Assembly (NCBI RefSeq): GCF_000632715.1
Contig: NZ_BAWO01000044.1
Location: forward strand, 1-54,360
From: Parageobacillus caldoxylosilyticus NBRC 107762
GTDB lineage: Bacteria; Bacillota; Bacilli; Bacillales; Anoxybacillaceae
Reading direction: 5' to 3'
DNA length: 54,360 bases
The notes below the pieces were generated by a model. It did not search any database, was not told the DNA's origin, and was given only the letters and a program-made list of their open reading frames with translations. A program made the position numbers and the translations under genes. Numbering within the stretch: position 1 is the stretch's first letter; each line of letters begins with the position of its first letter. Below are positions 24,142-31,877 of the stretch, in pieces.

Positions 24142-24623
24142 GATCATTCTCCTTTCGCTGCTGTGAATAGTTTGTCAAACACTATATGTACATCCATGTA
24201 TGGCCTATCGCAATAAATGGCATAGTGTTTTAACGTTGATATCATAATGCAACTCGATTGCTTTTGTAAAATAATATGCTTTTTAGATAAAAGTATAATA
24301 CATCAGTAAATAATATAAGCATCTTATCAGGGAAAAATATTGTAAAATAAAGGAGAGAAAGGAGTGAATTGTCTGCGCCGCAGACATGTTCACACTCCTG
24401 GCAACGATGTTCGAATATCGCAAAGAAATTCCGCTTGATGGTGTTCCAAATGCGAGGAGTATGATGAGGCAGTAGCAACAAATGAAAAAAGCCAATTTCC
24501 TATCCGTTTGAATGATATAGGAATACATGATGTAACAAAGTAAATCGTTTGCATTCATCCGTTGTGTGGAGTACGATACAGATGAAAAATTCGATTTCGA
24601 ACAACCATAAGGGGGACAATAGA
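24142..24623. other. 482-base divergent intergenic stretch
   Basis: No gene recognised between the azoreductase (leftward) and pirin (rightward). It contains the palindrome GTCTGCGCCGCAGAC near 24371. Open frames here resemble nothing I know and lack good ribosome sites. The promoters of both neighbours must lie in it. Confidence 0.4.
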
Positions 24624-25457
24624 ATGTCAGCACAGCGTCGTATCCGCCGCGTGAAAACGGTGCAAATCGAAACAAACAGCCCGATCCATCGCAGCGGGCC
24701 GGTGCTAGAGCCGGGAAATTGGGAAGAGTACGATCCGTTTTTGATGCTGATGGAGGATATTTTCCAAAGAGGGACATTTGACTTTCATCCGCATCGCGGC
24801 ATTGAAACAGTAACGTATGTGATTGACGGACAGCTGGAACATTTTGATAGCAAAGCCGGTCACGGTACGCTTGGTCCCGGGGATGTGCAGTGGATGACGG
24901 CAGGCCGAGGAGTAATTCATAAAGAAGATCCGGCGCCAGGCTCGACCGTGCATAGTTTGCAACTATGGATTAATTTGCCGAGCGAGAAAAAAATGACCGA
25001 ACCGCGCTATCAAAATTTAAAGGCCGAAGAGATGCCGGTCCGCCAAGAAGAAGGGGCGCTTATCCGCGTCTTTTCCGGGTCATCGAAAGGAGTAAAAGCC
25101 CCGACGCTCAACCATGTTCCTGTAACAATGGTGGAAATGATGCTGGAGCCGGGAGCAAGCGTCGTGCAAGATTTACCGGGAAGCTACAACGGATTTCTTT
25201 ACATTTTGGAAGGGAGCGGTGCATTCGGCGCTGATGCCACCGAAGGAAAAGCAGGGCAAGTATTATTTTTAAGCCGCGCTGAAGGCGAGTCGGAAAGTGA
25301 AATTACCGTCACCGCCAATGAAAAGCTGCGCGTTCTCCTTTATGCCGGCGAGCCGGTTAACGAGCCGATAGTCGCTTACGGACCGTTTGTCATGAACACG
25401 CAAGAAGAAATCCGCCAAGCGATCCGCGATTATCAAGAGGGAAAATTTGTCGAGTAA
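24624..25457 (+). CDS. pirin family protein
   Basis: A 277-residue bicupin of the pirin family (YhhW-like). The first cupin contains the metal-binding cluster F-H-P-H-R-G-I-E near residue 53, with further ligands in H-F-D-S and H-K-E. Some pirins are quercetin dioxygenases; the substrate here is unknown. GGGGGACAAT lies upstream of the ATG at 24624. An in-frame ATG 75 bases earlier has no ribosome site. Confidence 0.9.
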   Translation: MSAQRRIRRVKTVQIETNSPIHRSGPVLEPGNWEEYDPFLMLMEDIFQRGTFDFHPHRGIETVTYVIDGQLEHFDSKAGHGTLGPGDVQWMTAGRGVIHKEDPAPGSTVHSLQLWINLPSEKKMTEPRYQNLKAEEMPVRQEEGALIRVFSGSSKGVKAPTLNHVPVTMVEMMLEPGASVVQDLPGSYNGFLYILEGSGAFGADATEGKAGQVLFLSRAEGESESEITVTANEKLRVLLYAGEPVNEPIVAYGPFVMNTQEEIRQAIRDYQEGKFVE

Positions 25458-25463
25458 CCGTAA

Positions 25464-25495
25464 AAAAAGCGTTCCGATATGGAGCGCTCTTTTAT
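25464..25495 (+). terminator. terminator of the pirin gene
   Basis: AGCGTTCC and GGAGCGCT form an 8-bp stem (one G-U) followed by CTTTT. Confidence 0.7.
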
Positions 25496-25710
25496 GACAA
25501 AAATATTTGTAAAATTCAGATTAAATAGGTACAATTGTATTACTCATACTACAGGGAGGGAAATGGTTGCAAAACTCTCCATTTTATTTTGCTTTGGTGA
25601 TGTTATTGACCCTTTGAGTGCTCTTTTTTCTTGTGTTGTTTTCCGTTATTTCAGCATCGTATCACGTTTTGTTTAGATGGGGACAAATACAGTGTTGTTT
25701 CTGAATAATG

Positions 25711-26050
25711 ATGGAAGCGAGGAAAGGACATAAAATAGAATTTTTAGGAACGGGTGAAGCGGTGACGATTCCCCAATGCCGCGTATGCGTCGAGGCGCGT
25801 GCGAAAGGAATCCCTTACGGCCGGAGTGGCCCAAGCTGTTTGTGCACGGTCCGGACGTCTTAATCGATACGCCGGAAGAGCAGAAACGTTGGATATTATT
25901 CGCAAATGAAAGGCGAAAAAAACCATATTGACCCATATCGAAGAAATGAACGGATTAGGCTTTGATGATCTCAAAGAAGCAGAAAAACCGTTGCAAAAAC
26001 AAGGACTGTCCATTGAAATCGCCTATGATGCGATGATGGTAGAAGTATAG
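25711..26050 (+). pseudogene. PhnP-like MBL hydrolase, internally deleted remnant
   Basis: Conceptual translation in shifting frames gives the start of a PhnP/YycJ-like MBL hydrolase (I-E-F-L-G-T-G-E-A-V-T-I-P, then C-R-V-C-V-E-A-R-A-K-G), then L-F-V-H-G-P-D-V-L-I-D-T-P-E-E. It then jumps to the C-terminal end (T-H-I-E-E-M-N-G-L-G-F-D-D-L). Frameshifts lie near 25825 and 25920. The central metal-binding HxHxDH part is missing, so the gene is dead. The 250 bases before it (25496-25710) hold nothing I recognise. Confidence 0.75.
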
Positions 26051-26144
26051 TTTTTCGTTGATGGGGAGAACACATGATATTCTCTTTTTGTTTTCTCAGG
26101 TTATTAACAAAAATCATAATATTTTATATAATATAATTAAACAA

Positions 26145-26160
26145 TTAGATAATTTTCTAA
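26145..26160. promoter_or_regulatory. possible SdpR-type operator
   Basis: An imperfect inverted repeat TTAGA-N6-TCTAA lies about 30 bases before the ArsR gene, next to AT-rich -10-like TATAAT sequences (26126-26136). Autoregulation is typical for SdpR-like regulators; the site is inferred. Confidence 0.3.
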
Positions 26161-26187
26161 ATAACAAAATAAACACGGTGAACGTAT

Positions 26188-26466
26188 ATGAAAATGAACC
26201 TTGTTTATAAAGCGCTAGCCGATCCAACGCGAAGAGACATTTTAAATTTGTTAAAAAACAGAGATTTGACGGCGGGGGAAATCGCCGACCATTTCCGCAT
26301 CTCCAAACCAAGCATTTCCCATCATCTTAACTTATTAAAGCAGGCGGATTTAGTGCACGCCGAAAAAGAAGGGCAGTACATCCATTATTCGATTAACACG
26401 ACCGTCTTGCAAGATGTGTTAACGTGGCTTTTATCTTTGCAAGAAGGAAAGGGGAAGAGGGAATGA
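26188..26466 (+). CDS. ArsR-family autorepressor, SdpR-like
   Basis: A 92-residue winged-helix regulator. It starts with Y-K-A-L-A-D-P-T-R-R-D-I-L-N-L-L, typical of SdpR, and the recognition helix region reads I-S-K-P-S-I-S-H-H-L-N-L-L. SdpR of B. subtilis (90 residues) represses its own operon until the membrane protein SdpI sequesters it. Here the next gene is an SdpI-family protein in an ATGA overlap, so the same logic is plausible. Confidence 0.87.
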   Translation: MKMNLVYKALADPTRRDILNLLKNRDLTAGEIADHFRISKPSISHHLNLLKQADLVHAEKEGQYIHYSINTTVLQDVLTWLLSLQEGKGKRE

Positions 26467-27107
26467 AAAAGCATTGGTATTTTTTCTTGTTGATCATCAT
26501 TAGTGCAGGATTTTCCTTATGGGCATATCCGCAGCTGCCGGAGAAAGTTCCGATTCATTGGAATTTTTCGGGGGAAGTGGATGGCTATTCATCAAAGCTT
26601 TTTGCCGTTTTCGCTACTCCGGTTTTAATGATGTTGATTTACGGAATACTAATGGGCGTGCCGAAAATTGATCCGCGTAAAGACAATTTCCAAAAATTTG
26701 AGGGAGTGTATCGTATTTTCGTGAATGTAACGCTGACTTTTTTCGGCGCTGGTCATCTTTCTATTATTTTCAGCGGGCTCGGCTATCATGTCAATATCGA
26801 TTGGATTGCAAATATAGGATTAGGTCTGCTTTTTATCATTCTCGGAAACTATATGCCAAAAATCAAAGCGAATTATTTCATAGGCATCCGCACGCCGTGG
26901 ACGCTGGCGAATGAGACCGTTTGGGCGCGCACACACCGGTTTGGCGGCAAAGTATTTTTCATTGGCGGAATCATCATCATCGTATCCGCTTTTGCCCCAT
27001 CCTCCATTCGCGCTGTGCTTCTTATTGCGTCTATCGTCTGTATCGCAATCGTACCGATGGTGTATTCTTATGCCGTTTATAAAAAGGTGGTTGATAAATA
27101 TAATTAA
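26463..27107 (+). CDS. sdpI: SdpI-family membrane protein (immunity/signal transduction)
   Basis: A 214-residue membrane protein of the DUF1648/SdpI family, similar in length to B. subtilis SdpI (207). It has about six hydrophobic segments; the motifs P-I-H-W-N-F-S-G-E-V-D-G-Y and G-I-R-T-P-W-T-L-A-N-E-T-V-W are signatures of the family. SdpI gives immunity to the SdpC toxin and captures SdpR. The sdpABC toxin genes are not present nearby, so this pair may protect against foreign toxin or sense another signal. The ATG overlaps the regulator's stop. Confidence 0.87.
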   Translation: MKKHWYFFLLIIISAGFSLWAYPQLPEKVPIHWNFSGEVDGYSSKLFAVFATPVLMMLIYGILMGVPKIDPRKDNFQKFEGVYRIFVNVTLTFFGAGHLSIIFSGLGYHVNIDWIANIGLGLLFIILGNYMPKIKANYFIGIRTPWTLANETVWARTHRFGGKVFFIGGIIIIVSAFAPSSIRAVLLIASIVCIAIVPMVYSYAVYKKVVDKYN

Positions 27108-27251
27108 GGAAAGCGGCGCGTCGTGATCGACAAGCGCTCTTTTCGGCGTTTTTGGAGAGGTGGCAACCAATTCCGTTGACCGTCTCTTTTTTATTGCCAA
27201 TTTGTTGTGAAAAGTTGAAGGAGGATAAGTAGTACACTCGCCATTTTACTA

Positions 27252-27305
27252 TTGATATGAAACCAAATGGTTTCGTATAATCAAAATGAAACCAAAAAGT
27301 TTCAT
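27252..27305 (+). promoter_or_regulatory. promoter with two palindromic operators before the AHSA1-ArsR operon
   Basis: A -35-like TTGATA (27252-27257) and TATAAT (27276-27281) are 18 bases apart. GAAACCA-AA-TGGTTTC (27259-27274) fills the spacer, and a second copy, ATGAAAC-N6-GTTTCAT (27286-27305), covers the start region. Their centres are 29 bp apart. This is a good candidate operator for the ArsR protein of the operon. Confidence 0.6.
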
Positions 27306-27329
27306 AACTAAAATGTGGAGGTTGAAACA

Positions 27330-27764
27330 ATGACAACACAAAATACAGCGAACGGCATGTTGCCACATATTCGCCACACGATGGTTTTTCAAGCGCCGAT
27401 TCAAAAAGTTTGGGAGGCGGTTTCTACTTCAGAGGGGCTTGCGGCTTGGTTTATGCCCAATGATCTTCAGCCGGTTGCCGGTCATGAGTTTCATCTAAAC
27501 GCCGGACCTTTTGGAATGTCCCCGTGTAAAGTAATCGAAGTCGATCCGCCTCATCGCTTGTCTTTTCGCTGGGGGAAAGACTGGACCGTTACTTTTGAGC
27601 TAAAAGAGCTGAATAAGCAGCAAACAGAGTTTACGCTTATTCATTCCGGCTGGGATGCGAATAAAGTGACGGAATTTGGCGAATCTCATACCATCGTACG
27701 CAATCGGATGGATCAGGGATGGGCCAAGCTTTGCAAATCTTTAGGCGCGTATGTCGAGGCGTAG
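27330..27764 (+). CDS. SRPBCC/AHSA1-domain protein
   Basis: A 144-residue START-like (AHSA1) protein: I-R-H-T-M-V-F-Q-A-P-I-Q-K-V-W-E-A-V at the start and the C-terminal helix N-R-M-D-Q-G-W-A-K-L. Such proteins bind hydrophobic ligands and are often encoded beside ArsR regulators. The ATG at 27330 is used because GGAGG lies 8 bases upstream; a GTG at 27315 sits ahead of the site. The ArsR gene follows with almost no gap. Confidence 0.87.
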   Translation: MTTQNTANGMLPHIRHTMVFQAPIQKVWEAVSTSEGLAAWFMPNDLQPVAGHEFHLNAGPFGMSPCKVIEVDPPHRLSFRWGKDWTVTFELKELNKQQTEFTLIHSGWDANKVTEFGESHTIVRNRMDQGWAKLCKSLGAYVEA

Positions 27765-27765
27765 T

Positions 27766-28122
27766 ATGGCTGCTTTATCACGCAAGCATGACGTCTTTCA
27801 GGCCATCGCTGATCCTACCCGCCGCAAGCTGTTACGATTGTTGGCCGATAAGGAAATGCCCGTTACCGTCATCTGCGGCCATTTTCCGATCAGCCGGACG
27901 GCTGTGTCGAAACATTTGCGGATTTTAGCGGATGCCGGACTTGTGAAGGAGAGAAAGGTCGGGCGGGAAACGCGATACCGTTTAGAACCAACTCCGTTGT
28001 TGGAATTAAAGGAATGGCTGTCCTTTTATGAACGATTTTGGGATAACAAAATGGCGATGCTCAAACACTATGTGGAAAATGGCAAAGGACATATTGTTGA
28101 TGCTGATGGTGATGATAAATAA
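27766..28122 (+). CDS. ArsR-family transcriptional regulator
   Basis: A 118-residue winged-helix regulator. It carries the D-P-T-R-R-K-L-L-R-L-L motif and the recognition segment I-S-R-T-A-V-S-K-H-L-R-I-L. No metal-binding Cys cluster is seen, so it is of the SdpR/autorepressor sort and not a metal sensor. The start is uncertain: ATG at 27766 (AGG upstream) or at 27751, which overlaps the AHSA1 gene. It probably binds the paired palindromes before the AHSA1 gene. Confidence 0.85.
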   Translation: MAALSRKHDVFQAIADPTRRKLLRLLADKEMPVTVICGHFPISRTAVSKHLRILADAGLVKERKVGRETRYRLEPTPLLELKEWLSFYERFWDNKMAMLKHYVENGKGHIVDADGDDK

Positions 28123-28131
28123 ACGTCTTGG

Positions 28132-28166
28132 AAAGAGCCAATCATTTTTTGGCTCTTTCTTTTTTT
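28132..28166 (+). terminator. terminator of the AHSA1-ArsR operon
   Basis: AAAGAGCCAA and TTGGCTCTTT form a perfect 10-bp stem followed by CTTTTTTT. Confidence 0.88.
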
Positions 28167-28213
28167 GGTATTATAAAAAGCAAAGCCATCAATTGATAGG
28201 GGAGGCATTCGCT

Positions 28214-28963
28214 ATGAATCCAGTCATTGAAACGATTTTGCGGCACCGTTCGATTCGTCAATTTGAAGACCGCCCGTTAACGGACGAGCAAATTCGTACG
28301 ATCGTCGAGTGCGCGCAAGCCGCGTCGACATCGAGTTTTATTCAAGCGTATTCGATCATTGGTGTTAAGGATAAAGAGATGAAACGAAAGCTGGCGGAAT
28401 TAGCGGGAAATCAATCTTATGTCGAACATAATGGCCATTTCTTCGTGTTTTGCGCCGATCTTCACCGCCACGAAGTGATTGGCGAAGTGGAACAAAAAGA
28501 GGTGCTGCCATCGCTCGAGAGCACGGAAAAGTTTATGGTTGCGCTTGTTGATACAGCGCTGGCGGCGCAAAACGCAGCCATCGCCGCCGAATCGATGGGG
28601 CTCGGCGTTTGCTATATCGGCGGGCTGCGCAACAACTTGCCGGAAGTGTGCAAGCTGTTGAAAGTGCCGAAGCGGGTCATTCCTCTCTTCGGGCTTGCCG
28701 TCGGCTACCCGGCGCAGCAGCCTGACAAAAAACCGCGCCTGCCGTTTGAACACGTATACCATGAAGAAACGTATGAACAAGACCGCAGTAAATTCGAAGA
28801 GCAGCTGAAACAATATAACGACATCGTTTCTGCGTATTACGAAAAACGGACAAACGGCAAACGCCGCGATACATGGACCGGGCAGATGGCCAACATGCTC
28901 AGCAACCAGGTGCGCATGTATATGAAAGAATTCGTAGAAGGAAAAGGATTCAATCTTCGTTAA
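28214..28963 (+). CDS. nfrA: NADPH-dependent FMN oxidoreductase / nitroreductase (NfrA family)
   Basis: A 249-residue oxygen-insensitive nitroreductase, the same length as B. subtilis NfrA. The N-terminus I-L-R-H-R-S-I-R-Q-F and the motif V-C-Y-I-G-G-L-R-N-N are family signatures, and K-P-R-L-P near residue 175 is also typical. It reduces FMN, nitroaromatics and quinones with NADPH. GGGGAGG lies upstream of the ATG at 28214. Confidence 0.9.
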   Translation: MNPVIETILRHRSIRQFEDRPLTDEQIRTIVECAQAASTSSFIQAYSIIGVKDKEMKRKLAELAGNQSYVEHNGHFFVFCADLHRHEVIGEVEQKEVLPSLESTEKFMVALVDTALAAQNAAIAAESMGLGVCYIGGLRNNLPEVCKLLKVPKRVIPLFGLAVGYPAQQPDKKPRLPFEHVYHEETYEQDRSKFEEQLKQYNDIVSAYYEKRTNGKRRDTWTGQMANMLSNQVRMYMKEFVEGKGFNLR

Positions 28964-28964
28964 T

Positions 28965-28993
28965 CTCGCTTCGGCATGAAGCGAGTTTTTTTT
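28965..28993 (+). terminator. terminator of the nitroreductase gene
   Basis: CTCGCTTC and GAAGCGAG form a perfect 8-bp stem followed by eight T. Confidence 0.88.
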
Positions 28994-29000
28994 AGGTTGA

Positions 29001-29020
29001 TTGACCACATTTGACCACGC
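29001..29020. repeat. tandem TTGACCAC repeat beside integrase tail
   Basis: Two copies of TTGACCAC spaced exactly 10 bases apart lie just beyond the stop of the first integrase remnant. Similar sequences occur at 31510-31528 and 37897-37922. They may be remains of phage attachment-arm or downstream integrase sequence. Confidence 0.5.
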
Positions 29021-29021
29021 T

Positions 29022-29180
29022 TTATTTCTGTATGGCTTTGGTGAATTTTTGAACTGTTTCTTCTTGCGTGTCCGGCGTTATGGGAGAATATACGTCTAAC
29101 GTCATTGGGAGCAAAGGAATGTCCTAGACGTTTGCTGACCACTTTCACGCCGGAGAGGGTCTTTTTGAAATGGTTAAAAA
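29022..29180 (-). pseudogene. tyrosine recombinase (integrase) C-terminal remnant A
   Basis: The minus strand encodes K-V-V-S-K-R-L-G-H-S, then, after a one-base shift, M-T-L-D-V-Y-S-P-I-T-P-D-T-Q-E-E and a tail V-Q-K-F-T-K-A-I-Q-K before the stop. These are the box II His region (LGH) and the catalytic Tyr of phage integrases. The rest of the protein is absent, and a frameshift splits the fragment. It marks an old phage or integrative element integration. Confidence 0.82.
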
Positions 29181-29187
29181 GCTTAAA

Positions 29188-29422
29188 TCTAAACGAGATT
29201 GGACAAGCCGTAAATATAAATTTGCCCAAGGATTAAATAAGACGATCTATTTAGACTGTTTGGGCTGAAAATGAAAAATTAAAAGAGTTCTATTCCAATA
29301 ATGGCTTAGAGTATGTAGGTGACTTTCCTGAAGAAAACTATTTCATTAGTGTTTTTAAATTTAACGAAAAATCACTTGTTGAACTCCCATGGAAGAACAA
29401 TACATACTTCCACCATCTGTGA
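29188..29422 (+). pseudogene. GNAT acetyltransferase C-terminal remnant
   Basis: The segment K-T-I-Y-L-D-C, then (after a shift near 29266) E-N-E-K-L-K-E-F-Y-S-N-N-G-L and Y-F-I-S-V-F-K is the C-terminal beta strands of a GNAT N-acetyltransferase. The N-terminal acetyl-CoA binding half is missing and at least one frameshift is present. Non-functional. Confidence 0.65.
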
Positions 29423-29435
29423 TGAAGCTCACTTC

Positions 29436-29611
29436 ATGTTTATAGCAGCGGCATTATCTTTGGTACAGTTTCCAATGCATCAGCAACGATTAACTATGGG
29501 GAGGAAGTTGCGGCAGTAGCAGCAAGTTATGTAGGAAGCCCTTATAAATATGGGGGTACAACACCAAAAGGATTTGATGCGAGTATAGGTGCTAAGCGAG
29601 TCATTAAGTAA
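29436..29611 (+). pseudogene. NlpC/P60 endopeptidase N-terminal remnant
   Basis: After a broken signal-peptide-like stretch, the frame from about 29444 reads E-V-A-A-V-A-A-S-Y-V-G-S-P-Y-K-Y-G-G-T-T-P-K-G-F-D, the classic beginning of an NlpC/P60 domain. It is cut where the catalytic Cys (F-D-C-S-G) should be: here F-D-A-S, followed by unrelated residues and a stop. A dead cell-wall hydrolase fragment. Confidence 0.72.
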
Positions 29612-29757
29612 ATAAAAAAGGCTATATTAAAGCTTCTTGTTGATGTTTGACTCATTTGTCCTATTTTGAAAGAGCGTAAAGAGAAAAATTCTTTTTCTCG
29701 GCTGTTTCTTTCAAAGTGGGGCACTTTTTGTCTTCGCTAAAAATATGTAAATCAAAA

Positions 29758-29792
29758 TGAAGACCACCTTTTATAGGGATGGTCTTTTTACT
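29758..29792 (+). terminator. terminator-like hairpin
   Basis: AAGACCACC and GGATGGTCTT (imperfect) enclose a short AT loop and are followed by TTT. It lies between the decayed NlpC fragment and the leftward small membrane protein gene. Confidence 0.55.
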
Positions 29793-29813
29793 TACTACGC
29801 TCATTCATACCCT

Positions 29814-30020
29814 TTAACTGTTCTCTTTATTTTGAGAAGACGCATGCTGTTTCCTTATTCTCCAAATAAACAAAAAGAATAAGAGGATGACACCTACACT
29901 AATCCCCATTAATTGGTCCAGCAACAGTTCTCCCGTTTTGAAATAGTGAAAAGTAAAAGTTCCGCCAAATATTAAGACTATTAGAAAGGCAAATCGTATA
30001 AGATATGAATTTATTTTCAC
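29814..30020 (-). CDS. small membrane protein of unknown function
   Basis: A 68-residue protein with two hydrophobic segments (about residues 8-25 and 36-52) and a charged C-terminus R-I-R-K-Q-H. It starts with GTG at 30020, with a very strong GAGGGGGGAAA ribosome site upstream, which is the main reason to believe it is real. I do not recognise the family. It sits alone among decayed genes and is AT-rich, so it may be imported. Confidence 0.6.
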   Translation of the reverse strand: MKINSYLIRFAFLIVLIFGGTFTFHYFKTGELLLDQLMGISVGVILLFFLFIWRIRKQHASSQNKENS

Positions 30021-30123
30021 AAGTTTCCCCCCTCACAAAAAGTCTAACTCTATATTACCATTATTTGTCTAAAATCACTTTAATTTTCTAACTAAATTAA
30101 ACTGCATTTTTCAAACTTAATAA

Positions 30124-30605
30124 TCAGATTGAAAATTTAGAGAGGCGAATGCTTTCATATGTATCGTTCATTTCAAACGGGAAAGCAGATAACAGCATAT
30201 CTTTAATATTCTGTTTGGTGCTCTCGTGACCACGACTATCCACGAATAAGAACCAAGCCAATAGTTGTCAAGATGCTTACTTGCCATACCTTTGAATCGG
30301 TCCATCCATTGTTTTAAGCGGCTGTGAAAATCGTTTATGGTAGATGCCTTTGATGACATGTGTACCATCATCAGATTTGATTCGATAATGTTGCAATCCT
30401 TTTTCTTTGGCATACGTCTTGTAAGCTCTCCAAGCGTCTGTAACCAATATATTCTCGCTACGGAGTTTCGAGACGATAACTTTATCTACTTTAGATTTGA
30501 CCACACGCCCCACCCAAGTAACCTTTGCAATCGTTGCTTTAGTTCTATCACTAGCCACCAGAATGCAGACCCGTTCTTTGCTTAAGCCACGATGTTTGGA
30601 CTTGC
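30124..30605 (-). pseudogene. IS1595-family transposase fragment (C-terminal half, frameshifted)
   Basis: In two minus-strand frames the DNA encodes the IS1595/ISXO2-type DDE domain: V-A-S-D-R-T-K-A-T, then T-D-A-W-R-A-Y with the second catalytic Asp, then H-S-R-L-K-Q-W-M-D-R-F-K-G, then S-W-I-V-V and a tail F-P-F-E-M-N-D-T-Y. The N-terminal zinc-ribbon part is missing, and at least two frameshifts (near 30325 and 30210) and a changed H-V-I-N context break it. Terminal repeats were not identified, so this is an inactive remnant. Confidence 0.8.
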
Positions 30606-30607
30606 TT

Positions 30608-30688
30608 AATTACAGAGATAAGGTTTACAAAATGACCATAGACCAAATTGGTGAAGGTGAAATGGAAAACTATATCAATGAGTTATAA
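30608..30688 (+). pseudogene. C-terminal tail of an unidentified gene
   Basis: An open stretch ends in K-M-T-I-D-Q-I-G-E-G-E-M-E-N-Y-I-N-E-L before a stop at 30686-30688, directly followed by a good terminator. It looks like the genuine 3' end of a gene whose front was lost where the IS1595 fragment lies. The family is not recognised. Confidence 0.45.
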
Positions 30689-30718
30689 AGAAGTAGGCTC
30701 GTTCCTACTTCTTTTTAT
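30689..30718 (+). terminator. terminator after the orphan 3' gene tail
   Basis: AAGAAGTAGG and CCTACTTCTT form a perfect 10-bp stem with a 6-base loop, followed by TTTA and a T-rich stretch. Confidence 0.8.
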
Positions 30719-30844
30719 TTTTTTGTAATAGTAATGTAACCTCTACGTAATTTACGTTTTATATTATTCGGATATAAAAAATACATAGTTCGTGAGATAG
30801 AGAGAATCGAGCTAAATATAAAATGAAGGAGAGTGCAAAACCCT

Positions 30845-31435
30845 ATGAGAAAACTAATTGCGATTACAGCATTAGGATTATCTATGCTAATTGCCCCTCC
30901 TGCTTTTGCTTATGAAGTTAAAAGTGGAGATACAATGAGCGAAATTGCAGAGGAACATGGAGTAACTCTGTATGAACTATCAAGGGCTAACCCACAAATC
31001 AAAAATGTTAATTTGATTTATGTTGGTCAAAATATTGTAATACCAGGGAAAAATGAATATAAACCAGTAACTAATGCGACGCCTTACGAAAAAGATTTAC
31101 TTGCAAGATTGGTTCGAGCTGAAGCTGAAGGTGAACCATATGATGGAAAAGTCGCTGTTGCGATAGTGGTGTTGAACCGAGTTGACCATCCTCAATTTCC
31201 TAATTCTATTAAAGAAGTAATCTATCAACCTGGACAGTTCACACCAGTTAGTAACGGTGCAATCAATCAACCTGCTGATGTTGAAAGTATTAAAGCAGTT
31301 GAAGAAGCGTTAGCTTACGATCGTTCAAAAGGTTATGGTTCACTGTTCTTCTATAATCCAAAAACTTCACATTCTCATTGGCTGGATAGTAGACCAACAA
31401 CAGTTGTAATAGGAAACCACGTATTTAAAAAATAA
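30845..31435 (+). CDS. LysM and SleB-type cell wall hydrolase
   Basis: A 196-residue secreted protein. A signal peptide ends at A-F-A, followed by a LysM domain (residues ~23-67: V-K-S-G-D-T-M-S-E-I-A ... G-Q-N-I-V-I-P). Then comes a SleB/CwlJ-type hydrolase domain with L-A-R-L-V-R-A-E-A-E-G-E-P (catalytic Glu) and Q-P-G-Q-F-T-P-V. SleB-type enzymes cut muramic-acid-delta-lactam peptidoglycan of spore cortex; this arrangement resembles YkvT-like or spore-coat hydrolases. GAAGGAGAG lies 9 bases before the ATG at 30845. It looks intact although surrounded by fragments. Confidence 0.88.
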   Translation: MRKLIAITALGLSMLIAPPAFAYEVKSGDTMSEIAEEHGVTLYELSRANPQIKNVNLIYVGQNIVIPGKNEYKPVTNATPYEKDLLARLVRAEAEGEPYDGKVAVAIVVLNRVDHPQFPNSIKEVIYQPGQFTPVSNGAINQPADVESIKAVEEALAYDRSKGYGSLFFYNPKTSHSHWLDSRPTTVVIGNHVFKK

Positions 31436-31437
31436 TT

Positions 31438-31463
31438 GGAGAGCTTTATGCTCTCTTTTTTTT
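31438..31463 (+). terminator. terminator of the SleB-like gene
   Basis: GGAGAGC and GCTCTC form a 6-7 bp stem with TTTAT loop, followed by eight T. Confidence 0.82.
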
Positions 31464-31529
31464 ATCACTCTTATTTCTTCCATTATGGGATTGATCCCGC
31501 TTTTTTGCGTGACTACACTTGATCACGCT

Positions 31530-31670
31530 TTATTTCTGTAGGGATTTGGCGAATTTTTGAGTTGCTTGTTCTGGAGAATACACGTCTAATGCCATCGAGG
31601 CAGAGGAATGTCCTAGATGTTCACTGACCACTTTCACGGCGGAAAGGACTTTTTGAAATGGTTGAAAACT
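31530..31670 (-). pseudogene. tyrosine recombinase (integrase) C-terminal remnant B
   Basis: The minus strand reads F-Q-K-V-L-S-A-V-K-V-V-S-E-H-L-G-H-S-S-A-S-M-A-L-D-V-Y-S in segments, then Q-K-F-A-K-S-L-Q-K and a stop. It contains the LGH box and catalytic Tyr of a phage integrase. It is homologous to remnant A (about 80% identical DNA by eye, with an 18-base or similar deletion) and is truncated at nearly the same upstream point (after ...CATTTCAAAAAG). Confidence 0.82.
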
Positions 31671-31684
31671 AAAAATGACATAAA

Positions 31685-31729
31685 AAATGGAGTGCAAACT
31701 GGTAACAGTTTGGTCACTCCATTTTTGTT
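31685..31729. terminator. strong hairpin terminator upstream of the tnpB element
   Basis: ATGGAGTG-AAACTG and CAGTTT-CACTCCAT form a long, slightly bulged stem with a GTAA loop, flanked by AAAAA on the left and TTTTT on the right, so it can work in both directions. Confidence 0.8.
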
Positions 31730-31840
31730 GTTAAATGAAGCTTTTAACATTTTTCTCGAGAAGTCTCCTTTCCTCTAAACGGAGTGAAGGAGGGAGAGGA
31801 ATCGGGAAGTTTTTGATTCTCAAAAAACGAACATATGTGC

Positions 31841-31846
31841 TATAAT
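31841..31846 (+). promoter_or_regulatory. extended -10 of the tnpB gene
   Basis: TGCTATAAT is an extended -10 (TG one base before TATAAT). No convincing -35 is seen at 17 bases. It lies about 35 bases before the start codon. Confidence 0.5.
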
Positions 31847-31877
31847 TAAACCATCTATCAAACAAAGAAGGAAGGGA

